Origin: Variovorax paradoxus
GTDB lineage: Bacteria; Pseudomonadota; Gammaproteobacteria; Burkholderiales; Burkholderiaceae_C
Direction of reading: 5' to 3'
Assembly (NCBI RefSeq): GCF_018614875.1
Contig: NZ_JAGGNW010000002.1
Span: 186,001 to 250,000, forward strand
Length of the DNA stretch: 64,000 nucleotides
A model generated the notes under the pieces. It saw nothing but the letters and a program-made list of their open reading frames with translations, was not told where the DNA came from and searched no databases. This document shows, piece by piece, positions 1-9,413 of this stretch. Position numbers and translations under genes: made by a program. Position 1 is the first letter of the stretch. Each line of letters starts with the position of its first letter.

Positions 1-1421
1 TCGATCACCGCGTTGAACAGCGCGGCCGTGAGCCAGGCGGTGTGCACGTCGTGGCGCGCGATGGTGCGGGCGAGGCCCGCGCCCGTGGGCACGTGCTCGC
101 CATGCACCACGCAGCAGCCGCCGTTGAGCAGCGGACCCCAGATCTCGAACGTGGCGGCATCGAAGGCGAGCGGGGCGGCATGCAGCACGCTGCGGCCCGG
201 GGCCAGTTCCGCATAGTCGACGCCGACGACCAAGCGCAGGATCGCGCGGTGGCAGATCTCGATGCCCTTGGGCGTGCCCGTCGAGCCCGAGGTGTACATG
301 ACGTATGCCACCGATTCACCGTCGACGGCGGGAGGGCTCCAGGGCGCTGGTTCCGTGTCCCCGGCTTCGTCGAGCAGCAGCAGTGCGCGCGACGCGGGTA
401 CGAGATGGCACAGCGCCGACGTGGTCACCACCTGCCGCGCGCCCGCCTCGTCGAGCATGTAGGCGATCCGCTCGGGCGGGAAATCCGTCGGTGCCGGCAC
501 ATAGGCCGCGCCCGCCTTGAGGATGCCGAGCTGCGCCACCACCGCCTGCATCGACCGGTCGAGCACCAGCCCCACCTTGTCCCCCGCACGCACGCCCAGG
601 TGCTGGAGGCGGTGCGCGAGCCGGTCGGATTGGCTTTCGAGCTCGCCGTAGCTCATCTGCGCATCGCCTTCCGCGAGTGCGATGGCATCGGGCGTGGCCG
701 CGGCCTGGCGGGCGAACATTCCGGCGACGGTGAGCGTCCGGTCGAGCGGGCCGGGGGCCGTGTTCCAGTCGACAAGCTGGTGCTCGCGGTCGGCGGACGG
801 CAGGGTGCGGATGTCGCCGAGGGGCGTGTCGGCGCGCTCGAGCAGATCGGCGGCGGTGTCGGCGATGGCCGTGAGCAGCTGCTCTGTCGATGCCGCATCC
901 AGAAGGCTCGCTGCCGCACTGGCGTGAAGGCGCGGCGAGTCCGATGCGGTGGTCAGCCAAAGATGAAGCGGAGCCCGGGCCTCTTCGGCGCCGAGGTCGC
1001 CGCGCAGCCAGAGAACGCTCGGCGACGGTTCGGGCGAGCTTGCGGCTGTCGCCCGACGCCGCTCCTGGTCGAGCGAGGCCAGCCAGGTGCGGGCCGATGA
1101 GGCGGGATCGAAGGCCGCGGCGACCGTCGTCCACTCCATGGCCGTTGCCGATCCGGTCCACGACGCTTCGTGCAGCACCGGCTGCTGCTCGCCGAGCCAG
1201 CGCGCCTGAAGCAGGAGCCACGCCGCTGCGAAGGGGGTGTCAGGCAGTTGCCCGGTGGCGCCGAGCCATTGCTGCCAGGCCCGCCTGCCGGACTCCCCGA
1301 GCGCGACCGAGACATGAACCCGTTCGTCCGGCCTTTTCGAATTGGGGCGCGATGCGAGCAGGTCATCCAGCGGAAGTCGGGGGGGCGCGAATGGCGCCGG
1401 ATGGGCTAATTGAATTTTCAT
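1..1421 (-). CDS. Nonribosomal peptide synthetase, N-terminal part (runs off the window)
   Basis: The reading frame starts at the ATG at 1421 and stays open to the left edge, so only about 473 residues are visible. Residues 1 to about 215 resemble only the C-terminal lobe of a condensation domain, ending in the usual linker with a Trp-Asn pair near residue 218. An AMP-forming adenylation domain follows: A1-like MSYGEL, A2-like LKAGAAYVP, the A3 ATP-binding motif YTSGSTGTPKG near residue 375, and an A4-like FDAATFEIWG. It should activate an amino acid as the aminoacyl adenylate for a peptide natural product. The specificity code and any carrier domain lie partly or wholly outside the window. 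The starter-like N-terminus with an incomplete condensation domain is unusual. Family confidence is high; the substrate cannot be read. Confidence 0.9.
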   Translation of the reverse strand, partial: MKIQLAHPAPFAPPRLPLDDLLASRPNSKRPDERVHVSVALGESGRRAWQQWLGATGQLPDTPFAAAWLLLQARWLGEQQPVLHEASWTGSATAMEWTTVAAAFDPASSARTWLASLDQERRRATAASSPEPSPSVLWLRGDLGAEEARAPLHLWLTTASDSPRLHASAAASLLDAASTEQLLTAIADTAADLLERADTPLGDIRTLPSADREHQLVDWNTAPGPLDRTLTVAGMFARQAAATPDAIALAEGDAQMSYGELESQSDRLAHRLQHLGVRAGDKVGLVLDRSMQAVVAQLGILKAGAAYVPAPTDFPPERIAYMLDEAGARQVVTTSALCHLVPASRALLLLDEAGDTEPAPWSPPAVDGESVAYVMYTSGSTGTPKGIEICHRAILRLVVGVDYAELAPGRSVLHAAPLAFDAATFEIWGPLLNGGCCVVHGEHVPTGAGLARTIARHDVHTAWLTAALFNAVI

Positions 1422-2337
1422 AAAGAAAATTGAATAAATAGTGCATGCAATAGATTCGGTGCAAAAAAATGGCTATTGATCAGTCAAGACGAGGTAGTAC
1501 GTTAGTTTCTATTTCGAAGCGATCCTAGAGTCTTTGTCGAGCGCGGTGGGGACCGAAGTTTGTCGAGTTACATTGTCGAATCGTTCGTTACAAGTGCGTA
1601 CTACCTCATATCGCTTGAACAGGGTAACCAATGGCCATTTCGAATGGCTTTCCTCGATTCCGCCGATCTGCGGTGAAGGCGTTTTCTTGAAAAGCGTCGA
1701 TCCAGGGAACTCACTGTAGAAATTCCGCCTCGGCCCCGCATGAGCAGTGCGCCCTCTTCGGAGGGAGACAATCGCCCCCGCCTGCGCCGCTCGCAACCAT
1801 GACAAAGCGCCTGCCGAAAACACGACAAACCGCTGTCGCGCAAGCCGAAATGCGGCTGCGAAAATGGGGTATCAGGTAGAAACGAACAGGGGAGTGGCAG
1901 GCTGTTCCTGCCCTGTCGGGGGATACCGCGACTTGCCGACCAGGAGCGCCGAATCGGCGAGGCCGCGAGCGAAAGGATGTAATCGCTACCCGGGAAAAGG
2001 CGCGGTAGCTATTGACTGTCCGGGATCTCGGGCAATGAAGAGATTGCTATCAAAAAAGTAAAGAAATCGCGTCGTTTTGGCGAGATGCTTGCATCGATGC
2101 GCCACCGCTATTCAAAGAATGGCCGGAGTTTTTGTAAATTTAATAAAACAACGAGATTTGCAGCGTTCCGGGGATAATTCGAGTGCCCATTCGCGCGCGC
2201 GGTGAATCCCAAAGCACCGGATTTCTGCCGGCCCGATGCGGAGAAATTCCTGGATTTCGCATGTCTCCGCGCAGCGTCAAAACGGGTGCCGTGGCGCTGC
2301 GCTGTCGTAGTCTTTCTGCCAACGAGGAAACCAGCTC
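1422..2337. other. Long intergenic region between NRPS and methyltransferase gene
   Basis: About 0.9 kb without a convincing gene. It is clearly more AT-rich than its surroundings near 1420-1510 and 2040-2160, as expected for the NRPS regulatory region. It holds the inverted repeat described at 1491-1607 and three copies of TTGTCGA at 1534, 1560 and 1573. The ORFs crossing it have poor codon use and no recognisable motif. Confidence 0.6.
1491..1607. repeat. Widely spaced 11-bp perfect inverted repeat upstream of NRPS
   Basis: GAGGTAGTACG at 1491-1501 is exactly repeated in inverse orientation as CGTACTACCTC at 1597-1607, with 95 bp between. It lies 70-186 bp upstream of the NRPS start codon. 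Paired distant operators bound by one regulator with DNA looping are one reading; chance cannot be excluded. The three TTGTCGA heptamers sit inside the interval. Confidence 0.5.
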
Positions 2338-3129
2338 ATGCTTCCCAACCTGCTGCCCCTGAGTCACCGCGTCGAAGCCTACCGGCGCAAGTTTCTGGTC
2401 AACGAGACCGAGAACCTCTTCATGGGCTCATTCGAGAGCTTTGCCGCCGCGGAGGCCGGCGCCCCGACGTCCAAGGCGGTCGGCTACAGCAACGCCAAGG
2501 CGGCCGGGGAGCTCTACAACCATCAGATCTATTTCTACGACTACCCGGGCCTTTTCTGGCTCGGACGATCGTTCGACGCGGGCATGCGGCGCGTGTTCGA
2601 TCTGGGAGGTCACGTGGGAATCAAGTACTACGCATTCCGCCGCGTCCTGCCCTATCCCGACGGACTGCGCTGGACGGTTTGCGACGTGCCCGGAGTGGTG
2701 CAAACGGGGAGGGAACTGGCCGTGCAGCGCGAGGCGACCGCCCAGCTGGACTTCACCACCGAGTGCGCCGACGCCAGCGGCTGCGACGTGCTGTATGCCT
2801 CGGGCAGCCTGCAGTACCTGCCGCAGCGGCTCGCCGAGATCCTTGCCACGCTCACCGTGAAGCCGAAGCGCATCGTGCTCAATACGACGGCGGTCCATCC
2901 TGAACACACGCTCTATACGATCAACAGCATCGGAATAGCGTTCTGCCCCTACCGCATCCAGCACGTCGAGGAACTGTGGGCCGAGCTCAGGAACGCCGGC
3001 TACAAGCGCCGCGATGCCTGGCGCAACGAAGGCAAGCAGATCGAAGTGCCCTTCGTCGACGGAGGCGACAAGCCCTACTACGCGGGCTGCTGCTTCGATC
3101 TGGCCGGCCAGGTACCGCCAGGGGCATAG
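2338..3129 (+). CDS. Putative methyltransferase, TIGR04325 family
   Basis: 263 residues. The sequence has the layout of the TIGR04325 group of putative SAM-dependent methyltransferases. An N-terminal segment contains YNHQIYFYDYPGLFWL; a glycine-rich SAM-binding loop FDLGGHVGIKYYA follows near residue 90; then WTVCDVP and YASGSLQYLP motifs. Members usually sit in cell-surface polysaccharide or secondary-metabolite loci; the acceptor is unknown. The ATG at 2338 is preceded by GAGGAAACCAGCTC, a good ribosome-binding site. The gene stands alone, with a long empty upstream region and a strong terminator behind it. The NRPS runs divergently 0.9 kb away, but nothing here proves a shared pathway. Confidence 0.8.
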   Translation: MLPNLLPLSHRVEAYRRKFLVNETENLFMGSFESFAAAEAGAPTSKAVGYSNAKAAGELYNHQIYFYDYPGLFWLGRSFDAGMRRVFDLGGHVGIKYYAFRRVLPYPDGLRWTVCDVPGVVQTGRELAVQREATAQLDFTTECADASGCDVLYASGSLQYLPQRLAEILATLTVKPKRIVLNTTAVHPEHTLYTINSIGIAFCPYRIQHVEELWAELRNAGYKRRDAWRNEGKQIEVPFVDGGDKPYYAGCCFDLAGQVPPGA

Positions 3130-3173
3130 CGCCGATGGGGCCGCCGGCCCTGCGAAACCCGAGACCGCCAACG

Positions 3174-3200
3174 AGCCCTCCGCAGTGGAGGGCTTTTTTT
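3174..3200 (+). terminator. Rho-independent terminator of the TIGR04325 gene
   Basis: An 8-bp perfect stem AGCCCTCC/GGAGGGCT with a 5-nt loop is followed by a run of seven T, 45 bp after the stop codon. Confidence 0.9.
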
Positions 3201-3346
3201 CGTATCCGGTGTTTCGGTTGGCGTCTTTGCTACACGGCGGCTGGCTGGCGTCCGACAAGCCGAGGGGGCAATTGAATACTTTTTTCAGATCTCACACGAA
3301 GGAACGTTTGCAGCAACGACAACGCGATGATTGAAGGGATTCCAGC

Positions 3347-3616
3347 ATGCACTTGTCCTTTCCCCTGACCTTCCTGATGAGCCTTCAGCATGTCTCATTG
3401 CCCAAGAAGGTGGTGACGCCCGAAGACGTTCGACACGTGTCGATACTCAAGGCGACGGGTCTGATCGAGGCAGCCATAGCGCCGGCGCTGGATGGCTCCG
3501 GCAAATACAGGAATGCGCGCAATGCCGTCGTGACGCGCATCACCGAGGCTGGCATTACCGAGATCGACAGGATGCGAACGGAGGAGAGCAGGTCGAAGCT
3601 CGCGCGGCAATTGTGA
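3347..3616 (+). CDS. Small hypothetical protein
   Basis: 89 residues, not assigned to a family. The N-terminal dozen residues are hydrophobic; after that the protein looks like a small soluble helical domain (VTPEDVRHVSILKATGLIEA, then RNAVVTRITEAGITEIDRMR). The alternation of helices with a Gly turn resembles a winged-helix fold, but this is only an impression. An internal Met at residue 11 (position 3377) could be the real start, which would remove the hydrophobic leader. Codon use fits the genome. It stands alone between a terminator and the membrane-protein gene. Confidence 0.55.
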   Translation: MHLSFPLTFLMSLQHVSLPKKVVTPEDVRHVSILKATGLIEAAIAPALDGSGKYRNARNAVVTRITEAGITEIDRMRTEESRSKLARQL

Positions 3617-3754
3617 GCAGCGCGGAGGCGGGGGAAGGGCCGGTTCTGCGAGCGTAGGAGGCCGCTTTCAAAACGACGCGCGTTATCCGGCTGCGCCGGG
3701 TCGAAAGCTGCCGGACCATCGTGCCTGCTCGAACAGCATGGACCGGGGTGCCCG

Positions 3755-4246
3755 ATGAAAACCATGACCGAAAGACAACTGTCGGTGCTGCGAACCGGCC
3801 TGATTGCCGGAACCTTCGCAAGCATTGCCTCCACCGCAGCGCTGATGCTGTGCGGCCGCCGCGAGGTCGGCAGCATGGTGGCGCCCACCAACGCCACCAG
3901 CCACTGGCTGTGGGGCAGCCAGGCCTTCGAGGTGCGCCGGCCCACGCTGAAGCACACCGGGCTGGGCTATGCCACGCACCATGCGAGCGCCATCTTCTGG
4001 GCCTTGATCTATGCCTGGATGCACACCAGCCGGCATCCCGCGCAATCGGTTCCCGCAGCGCTCGCCAGCGCCGGCACCGCGACGGCGCTTGCCTGCGCGG
4101 TGGATTACACGATCATCCCGCGCCGGCTCATGCCAGGCTTCGAGCAGCATCTTTCGAAGCGCTCCCTGGGCATCGTCTACGGACTTTTCGCCATCGGTCT
4201 GGCGGCCGGCTGCGTGCTGGCCGAGCGCAGCGCGCGCAGGCCATGA
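3755..4246 (+). CDS. Small inner-membrane protein of unknown function
   Basis: 163 residues with three or four predicted membrane helices: about residues 13-32, 70-90, 98-118 and 137-157. Conserved-looking features are HWLWGSQAF after the first helix and GLGYATHHASAIFWALIYAW before the second. Proteins of this type occur next to stress genes in Burkholderiales but have no established role. It is followed in the same direction by two hemerythrin genes and a catalase. The spacing to the first hemerythrin (110 bp) allows a separate promoter. Confidence 0.75.
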   Translation: MKTMTERQLSVLRTGLIAGTFASIASTAALMLCGRREVGSMVAPTNATSHWLWGSQAFEVRRPTLKHTGLGYATHHASAIFWALIYAWMHTSRHPAQSVPAALASAGTATALACAVDYTIIPRRLMPGFEQHLSKRSLGIVYGLFAIGLAAGCVLAERSARRP

Positions 4247-4356
4247 CAGCGGCGCGAGTAGTGCGCGTTGCTACGTGCAGTCAGGGAGCTTTCCTACGCG
4301 GCGGTCGTTGGAGTCCTCCCATCGTTCAGCCTCCATCAACCCAACCGGAGCCCACG

Positions 4357-4851
4357 ATGCCCACCTCCACCAAGCGCGCTGCACCCGATGCATGCAGCCT
4401 TCTCGACACGGACCACCGCCACGTCAAGAAGATGTTCAAGGAGTACGAGGAACTGACCCATTCGCGCGCCGCCAACGTGCAGCAGAAGAAGCGTGAATTG
4501 GCCAACCAGATCTGCACGGAACTGAGCGTTCACGCGCAGATCGAGGAAGAGATCTTCTATCCCGCGCTGCGCGAGGCGATCAGCGAAACCGATCTTCTCG
4601 ACGAAGCCGAGGTCGAGCACGCCAGCGCCAAGGAGCTGATAGCGCAGATCGAAGCCGCCACCGACGTGGACGACAAGTTCGACGCCAAGGTCATCGTGCT
4701 GGGCGAATACATCGACCACCACGTGAAGGAAGAGCGCAACGAGATCTTCGTCAAGGCACGCGCCGCCAGGGGGCTCGACCTGATGGCCATGCGCGAGCAA
4801 TTGGCCGCGCGCAAGGAGGAGCTGATGGAAGAACTCACCGCAGCCGCCTGA
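4357..4851 (+). CDS. Hemerythrin HHE domain protein (soluble)
   Basis: 164 residues. This is a four-helix hemerythrin-like domain that should bind a non-haem di-iron centre. Candidate ligands are the His of LLDTDHRHVKKMF, the HxxxE of HAQIEEEIFYP and the HxxxE of DHHVKEERNEIF. Bacterial members act in oxygen, NO or iron sensing, or in oxidative-stress protection. The ATG at 4357 was chosen because it begins the conserved region; the frame is open further upstream but reads into the preceding gene. It is the first of two consecutive hemerythrins, just ahead of a catalase, which suggests a reactive-oxygen defence role. The last 35 residues are charged and coiled-coil-like. Confidence 0.88.
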   Translation: MPTSTKRAAPDACSLLDTDHRHVKKMFKEYEELTHSRAANVQQKKRELANQICTELSVHAQIEEEIFYPALREAISETDLLDEAEVEHASAKELIAQIEAATDVDDKFDAKVIVLGEYIDHHVKEERNEIFVKARAARGLDLMAMREQLAARKEELMEELTAAA

Positions 4852-4922
4852 CCGACCGCACGCAACCTGCGACGGCCCAGCCCAGCGCACCCGTGGAACC
4901 GGCTTTGCCGGGCCACCGGGTG

Positions 4923-4965
4923 CGCCCCCCAGTGGGGGGAGGCGCCTAAGGCGCTTCGGGGGGCG
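4923..4965. repeat. GC-rich palindromic element between the hemerythrin genes
   Basis: CCCCCC at 4925-4930 pairs with GGGGGG at 4934-4939 across a 3-nt loop. A second short dyad (GGCGCCTAAGGCGC) follows directly, then another G run. There is no T-run, so this is more likely a REP-like element or RNA-stabilising hairpin than a terminator. Confidence 0.55.
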
Positions 4966-4984
4966 TCCTATTCTGGAGGTCACC

Positions 4985-5578
4985 ATGACAAGCATCGTCT
5001 CCCGGCTCTTTCCCACGGCGACCAACATGATTCGCCTGGACCACACGCACGTGCTTTCCACCTTTCACCAGTACAAGGCCAGTGCGCCGGCCCGCGTGAA
5101 GAAGGGCCTGGTCAACACCATCTGCACCGCGCTCGAAATCCATGCGCAGCTCGAAGAAGAAATCTTCTATCCCGAGATGCGCAAGGTCTGCGAGGAAGAA
5201 CGCATCACCAAGGCCCTCGACGAGCATTCCGAAATGCGCCGGCTCGTCGGCCTGCTTCGCGCCATGGAGCCGGAAGCGCGCGACTACGACGAAACCCTGT
5301 CGGCGCTGATGCGCGACGTGATGCACCACGTGGCCGACGAGGAAACCATCCTGCTGCCGGCGGCCGAGAAGCTGCTGGACGACAGGCTCGGCGAACTGGG
5401 CGCGCAGATGACCAAGCGGCGGCTGCAGCTGGCCGGTCCGCGCTCCGGCGAAATCGCGCTCGACATGGGGCGCGCGGCATCCGGCAACACGGCCGCCATC
5501 GCCGTGGTCGGCCTCGCGGCGGCCGGGCTGCTGCTGGCCCGGCGCACGGGCCATCTGCGGCGGCATGCACGCGCATGA
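4985..5578 (+). CDS. Hemerythrin HHE domain protein with C-terminal membrane anchor
   Basis: 197 residues. Residues 15-140 form a hemerythrin-like domain with the same ligand pattern as the preceding gene (IRLDHTHVLSTFH, HAQLEEEIFYPEM, DEHSEMRRL, HHVADEETILLP). A C-terminal hydrophobic segment (about residues 165-186) followed by Arg/His-rich residues looks like a tail anchor in the inner membrane. The two hemerythrins are probably an old tandem duplication; the soluble one lacks the anchor. The ribosome-binding site TGGAGGT lies 6 bp upstream. The position just before catalase supports a shared stress role. Confidence 0.87.
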   Translation: MTSIVSRLFPTATNMIRLDHTHVLSTFHQYKASAPARVKKGLVNTICTALEIHAQLEEEIFYPEMRKVCEEERITKALDEHSEMRRLVGLLRAMEPEARDYDETLSALMRDVMHHVADEETILLPAAEKLLDDRLGELGAQMTKRRLQLAGPRSGEIALDMGRAASGNTAAIAVVGLAAAGLLLARRTGHLRRHARA

Positions 5579-5668
5579 ACGCCATGCCGGAAGACACCAC
5601 CATCGCGCTGCCCGCCGCGCCTGAATCCTCGCGCGCCACTTTCCATTCATCCATGGAGTTCCCTTCTC

Positions 5669-8083
5669 ATGTCGCCTTCCAGAACGCCTCCTGATTCCGG
5701 CAACGCCGCCACCAGCGCAGCGGCGGCGGCCCGCAACACCGACAGCGGCGCCGCCAACCTGCCGGGCGGCATTCCACCCGACCCGCCGTCGCAGAAGGCC
5801 GCGCATGCGCAGGCGCTGGCGGCCGCGATGCCTTTCAATGCGAACAAGCCGCTGGAGCACGGCCACGACAACGCGCTTCGCCCTCAGGCAGGCCAGACCG
5901 CGCAGCCGCTGTCGTCCGCGGCAACGGCCAGCACCCTGTCGGAAGAGATCGGCTCGGAGAAGGTCGGCGGCATGGCCATGCCGGGGCTGAATGCCACCAT
6001 CGAATCGCTGGACCGGGTTCGCGTCGACTCGGGCGGCCAGCAGCTCACCACCAACCAGGGCGTGGCCATCGCGGACAACCAGAATTCGCTGAAGGCCGGC
6101 CTGCGCGGCCCCGCGCTGCTGGAAGACTTCATCCTGCGCGAGAAGATCACCCACTTCGACCATGAGCGCATTCCCGAGCGCATCGTGCACGCCCGCGGCT
6201 CGGGCGCGCATGGCTACTTCGAATGCTACGAAGGCATCGCGCAGTTCACCAAGGCGGCGCCGCTGCGCGAGGCGGGAAAGATCACGCCGGTGTTCGTGCG
6301 CTTTTCCACCGTGGCCGGAGAGCGCGGCTCCAAGGACACCGCGCGCGACGTGCGCGGCTTCGCCGTCAAGTTCTACACCGACGAGGGCAACTGGGACCTG
6401 GTGGGAAACAACATGCCCGTGTTCTTCATCCAGGACGCGATGAAATTTCCCGACCTCGTCCATGCCGTGAAGCCCGAGCCGCATCACCAGATGCCGCAGG
6501 CCGCGAGCGCGCACGACACCTTCTGGGATTTTGTCGGCCTCATGCCGGAGTCGACCCACATGCTGATGTGGCAGATGTCGGACCGCGCCATTCCGCGCAG
6601 CTTCCGCATGATGCAGGGCTTTGGCGTGCACACCTTCCGGCTCGTGAACGAGGCCGGCGAATCCGTGTTCTGCAAGTTCCACTGGACGCCGGTTCTCGGC
6701 ACTCATTCGCTGGTGTGGGACGAGGCCGTGAAGATCTCGGGCGCCGACCCCGACTTTCATCGCCGCGACCTGTGGGAGGCCATCGAGGCCGGCGAGTTTC
6801 CGGAATGGGAGCTCGGCCTGCAGATCTTCACCGAGGAAGAGGCCGAGGCCTTCAGCTTCGACGTGCTCGACGCCACCAAGATCGTGCCCGAGGAGCTGGT
6901 GCCGCTCACGCCGGTGGGGCGACTGGTGCTCAACCGCAATCCCGACAATTTCTTCGCCGAAACCGAGCAGGTGGCCTTCTGTGCCGCACATGTGGTGCCG
7001 GGCATCGACTTCACCAACGACCCGCTGCTGGCCGGCCGCATCCACTCGTATGTCGACACGCAGATCACGCGGCTCGGCGGGCCCAACTTCCATGAGCTGC
7101 CGATCAACGCGCCGGTGGCGCAGGTGCACAACAACCAGCGCGACGGCATGCATCGCCAGGCCATCCACCGCGGGCGCGCGGCCTACGAGCCCAATTCGCT
7201 GGGCGGTGGCTGTCCGTTCCAGGCCGGGGCTTCGGCCGGCTTCATGACCTTTCCGCAGCGCATGGCGGAGCAGGACAAGGTGCGCGGCAAGCCCGAGAAA
7301 TTTGCCGACCATTACACCCAGGCCACGCTCTTCTTCGAAAGCCAGACGCCCACCGAGCAGGCCCATATTGCGGCGGCGTTTCGCTTCGAACTCTCGAAGT
7401 GCACCGTGCCTGCCGTGCGCGAACGCGTGGTGGCGAGTCTCGTCAACGCGTCGCCGCTGCTGGCGCAGCAGGTGGCCGACGGCCTCGGCATCCCCGTGCC
7501 GCCCGCGATGCCCCGGGCGCTCGAGCAACCTGCCAAGCCCGAAGTGACGCGCTCGCCCGCGCTGTCGCTGATGGCGCATCCGGGCGATGGCTCCGTGCGC
7601 ACGCGCAAGGTGGCGCTGCTGGTGGCGAACGGCGTGGTGGGCGAGCAGCTCGCCGCGATCCAGGCGGCCTTGCTGGCCGAGGGCGCGGTGGGCCGGCTGG
7701 TGGGGCCGCGCATCGGCCCGTTCCGCAGCGCCGAGGGCGAGACGATGGAGGCCGACGCCTCGATGGAGAACGAACCCGGCTTCCTGTTCGATGCCCTCGT
7801 GCTGCCCGATGGCGCAGAAGGAGTGGAACTGCTCTCAGCGAATCTCCATACCGAGCAGTTCATCAAGGACCACTACCAGCATGGCAAGACAATCCTCGCG
7901 CTCGGCGCATCGGGAGCCCTGCTGGCCGAAGCGAACATCCCGGACATCCTGCCGTCGGGCGATGCCGACCCGGGCGTGCTGCACGGTGGGCCGGAGAATT
8001 TCGAGCAGGCCGTCGAGGCCTTCGTCGAGGCGCTCGCCAAGCATCGGCATCCGGCGCGGGAACTGGGGGCGCTGATCGCTTAG
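5669..8083 (+). CDS. katE: Large-subunit monofunctional catalase (HPII/KatE type)
   Basis: 804 residues, in the size range of clade II catalases (E. coli HPII has 753). It converts hydrogen peroxide to water and oxygen with haem. The distal His is in [12 protein letters not shown] (about residue 174), the catalytic Asn in VGNNMPVFF (about residue 247), and the proximal Tyr haem ligand in RIHSYVDTQ (about residue 461). The C-terminal 170 residues (from about 645, [12 protein letters not shown]) form the class I glutamine-amidotransferase/DJ-1-like domain specific to large catalases. The N-terminus carries a low-complexity Ala/Pro extension. An extra segment of about 40 residues before the catalase core ([19 protein letters not shown]) is unusual. 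It closes the hemerythrin-catalase group and converges on the next gene with only 16 bp between stops. Confidence 0.95.
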   Translation: MSPSRTPPDSGNAATSAAAAARNTDSGAANLPGGIPPDPPSQKAAHAQALAAAMPFNANKPLEHGHDNALRPQAGQTAQPLSSAATASTLSEEIGSEKVGGMAMPGLNATIESLDRVRVDSGGQQLTTNQGVAIADNQNSLKAGLRGPALLEDFILREKITHFDHERIPERIVHARGSGAHGYFECYEGIAQFTKAAPLREAGKITPVFVRFSTVAGERGSKDTARDVRGFAVKFYTDEGNWDLVGNNMPVFFIQDAMKFPDLVHAVKPEPHHQMPQAASAHDTFWDFVGLMPESTHMLMWQMSDRAIPRSFRMMQGFGVHTFRLVNEAGESVFCKFHWTPVLGTHSLVWDEAVKISGADPDFHRRDLWEAIEAGEFPEWELGLQIFTEEEAEAFSFDVLDATKIVPEELVPLTPVGRLVLNRNPDNFFAETEQVAFCAAHVVPGIDFTNDPLLAGRIHSYVDTQITRLGGPNFHELPINAPVAQVHNNQRDGMHRQAIHRGRAAYEPNSLGGGCPFQAGASAGFMTFPQRMAEQDKVRGKPEKFADHYTQATLFFESQTPTEQAHIAAAFRFELSKCTVPAVRERVVASLVNASPLLAQQVADGLGIPVPPAMPRALEQPAKPEVTRSPALSLMAHPGDGSVRTRKVALLVANGVVGEQLAAIQAALLAEGAVGRLVGPRIGPFRSAEGETMEADASMENEPGFLFDALVLPDGAEGVELLSANLHTEQFIKDHYQHGKTILALGASGALLAEANIPDILPSGDADPGVLHGGPENFEQAVEAFVEALAKHRHPARELGALIA

Positions 8084-8099
8084 CCCCACGCACGCCGCC

Positions 8100-9413
8100 C
8101 TAAAGCATGTCCCGCAGGCGGTAGTACATCATCCCCAGCACCAGCGCGGGCGTGCGCAGCAAGGTGCCGCCCGGAAACGCGTGGTGCCCGATGCGCGCGA
8201 AAAGATCGAAGCGCTCCGCCTGGCCCGCAATGGCCTCGGCCGCCAGCTTGCCCGCCATGCCCGTGAGCGCGAGGCCATGCCCGGAGAAGCCCTGCAGGTA
8301 GTAGATGTTGCTGCCGATGCGGCCGAAATCCGGCGCCTGGTTCATGGTGATGTCGACGAAGCCGCCCCAGGCGTGGTCGATGCCCAGGTCCGAGAGCTGC
8401 GGGAACACCCCGAGCATGCTCTTGCGGATCTTCTCGATGAGATTGCGCGGCGGCCGGGCGCTGTAGCTGTCGCCCGAGCCGAACAGCAGGCGGTGGTCGG
8501 CGCTCAGGCGGAAGTAGTCGAGGACGAAGTTCGTGTCCGACGCGGCCGGCCTGCCGCGCATGAGCGCATCCGCGCGCGCCGGCTCCATCGGTTCGGTCGC
8601 GATCATGTAGGTGCCCACCGGCATGATGCGCGACGAGACCTCGGGCGCCACGTCGTCCCCGTATTCGGCCAGGTAGACATTGCCCGCCAGCACGACGAAG
8701 CTGCACCGCACCTCGCCCTGCGCCGTCTTGACGACCGGGCGGGCACCGCGCTCGATCACCTGCGCCGCCGAGTTCTCGTGCAGCTGCGCGCCGGCCGCAC
8801 GCGCCGCGGATGCCAGGCCCAGGGAATACTTCAGAGGGTGGAGATGCCCCGAGCGCGCATCGAAGGCGCCGGCGTCGAAGCGCTTGCTGTCCACCCATTG
8901 CGCGATCTCGCCCGCACCCAGCCATTGGAGCGGATAGCCGTGGACGCGGCCCACGTGGTCCATCCATTTGCGAAGCGCGCGCGACTTCGCCGGCTTGACC
9001 GACAGGCTGAGATAGCCGGCCTGCCAGTCGCAGTCGATCGCATGGCGCGCGATGCGATCCTGCAGCAGGTCCAGCCCCTCGACCGAGATGTTCCAGGCGC
9101 GGCGCACGTCCTCGGGTGCAAACTGCTTTTCGATCGCTTCCTCGCCGTCCGATCCGAAGCCCACGATCACCTGGCCGCCGTTGCGGCCCGACGCGCCCCA
9201 GCCCACACGCTGCGCCTCGAGCAGCACCACCGCATAGCCGCGCGAAGCCAGCTCGAGCGCCGCCGAGAGCCCCGCGAGACCGCCGCCCACCACGCAGACG
9301 TCGGCGGTGGCAATGCCTTCGAGCGGACGCGCGGCCTCGAACCGCGCCGCGCGCCGCACGCTGGCTTCGTAGTAGGAGTTCTCGACGACGCCGAGTTCTT
9401 TGCGCAGCAGCAA
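8100..9413 (-). CDS. FAD-dependent amine oxidoreductase, gamma-glutamylputrescine oxidase-like
   Basis: 437 residues of the D-amino-acid oxidase (DAO) superfamily. The FAD-binding Rossmann motif VCVVGGGLAGLSAALELASRG is near residue 40. GASGRNGGQVIVGFG, typical of PuuB/OrdL-type oxidases, and a C-terminal GFSGHGLALTGMAGKL complete the signature. Such enzymes oxidise gamma-glutamylputrescine or related amines. The only start that fits the full domain is a TTG immediately after the TGA of the upstream homospermidine synthase gene (8 bp or less between reading frames). The gene therefore probably depends on translational coupling. The pairing with homospermidine synthase points to polyamine turnover; the exact substrate is inferred. 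Confidence 0.82.
   Translation of the reverse strand: MLLRKELGVVENSYYEASVRRAARFEAARPLEGIATADVCVVGGGLAGLSAALELASRGYAVVLLEAQRVGWGASGRNGGQVIVGFGSDGEEAIEKQFAPEDVRRAWNISVEGLDLLQDRIARHAIDCDWQAGYLSLSVKPAKSRALRKWMDHVGRVHGYPLQWLGAGEIAQWVDSKRFDAGAFDARSGHLHPLKYSLGLASAARAAGAQLHENSAAQVIERGARPVVKTAQGEVRCSFVVLAGNVYLAEYGDDVAPEVSSRIMPVGTYMIATEPMEPARADALMRGRPAASDTNFVLDYFRLSADHRLLFGSGDSYSARPPRNLIEKIRKSMLGVFPQLSDLGIDHAWGGFVDITMNQAPDFGRIGSNIYYLQGFSGHGLALTGMAGKLAAEAIAGQAERFDLFARIGHHAFPGGTLLRTPALVLGMMYYRLRDML

Noticed and set aside
1509..1823. A 104-residue minus-strand ORF upstream of the NRPS
   Set aside because: It overlaps the inverted repeat, has no recognisable fold and no ribosome-binding site; left unannotated.
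1747..2061. A 104-residue plus-strand ORF in the same gap
   Set aside because: Codon use and composition look random and nothing supports translation.
4946..7579. An 877-codon minus-strand ORF opposite hemerythrin and catalase
   Set aside because: It is antisense to intact genes and rich in His/Arg/Gly without domains.
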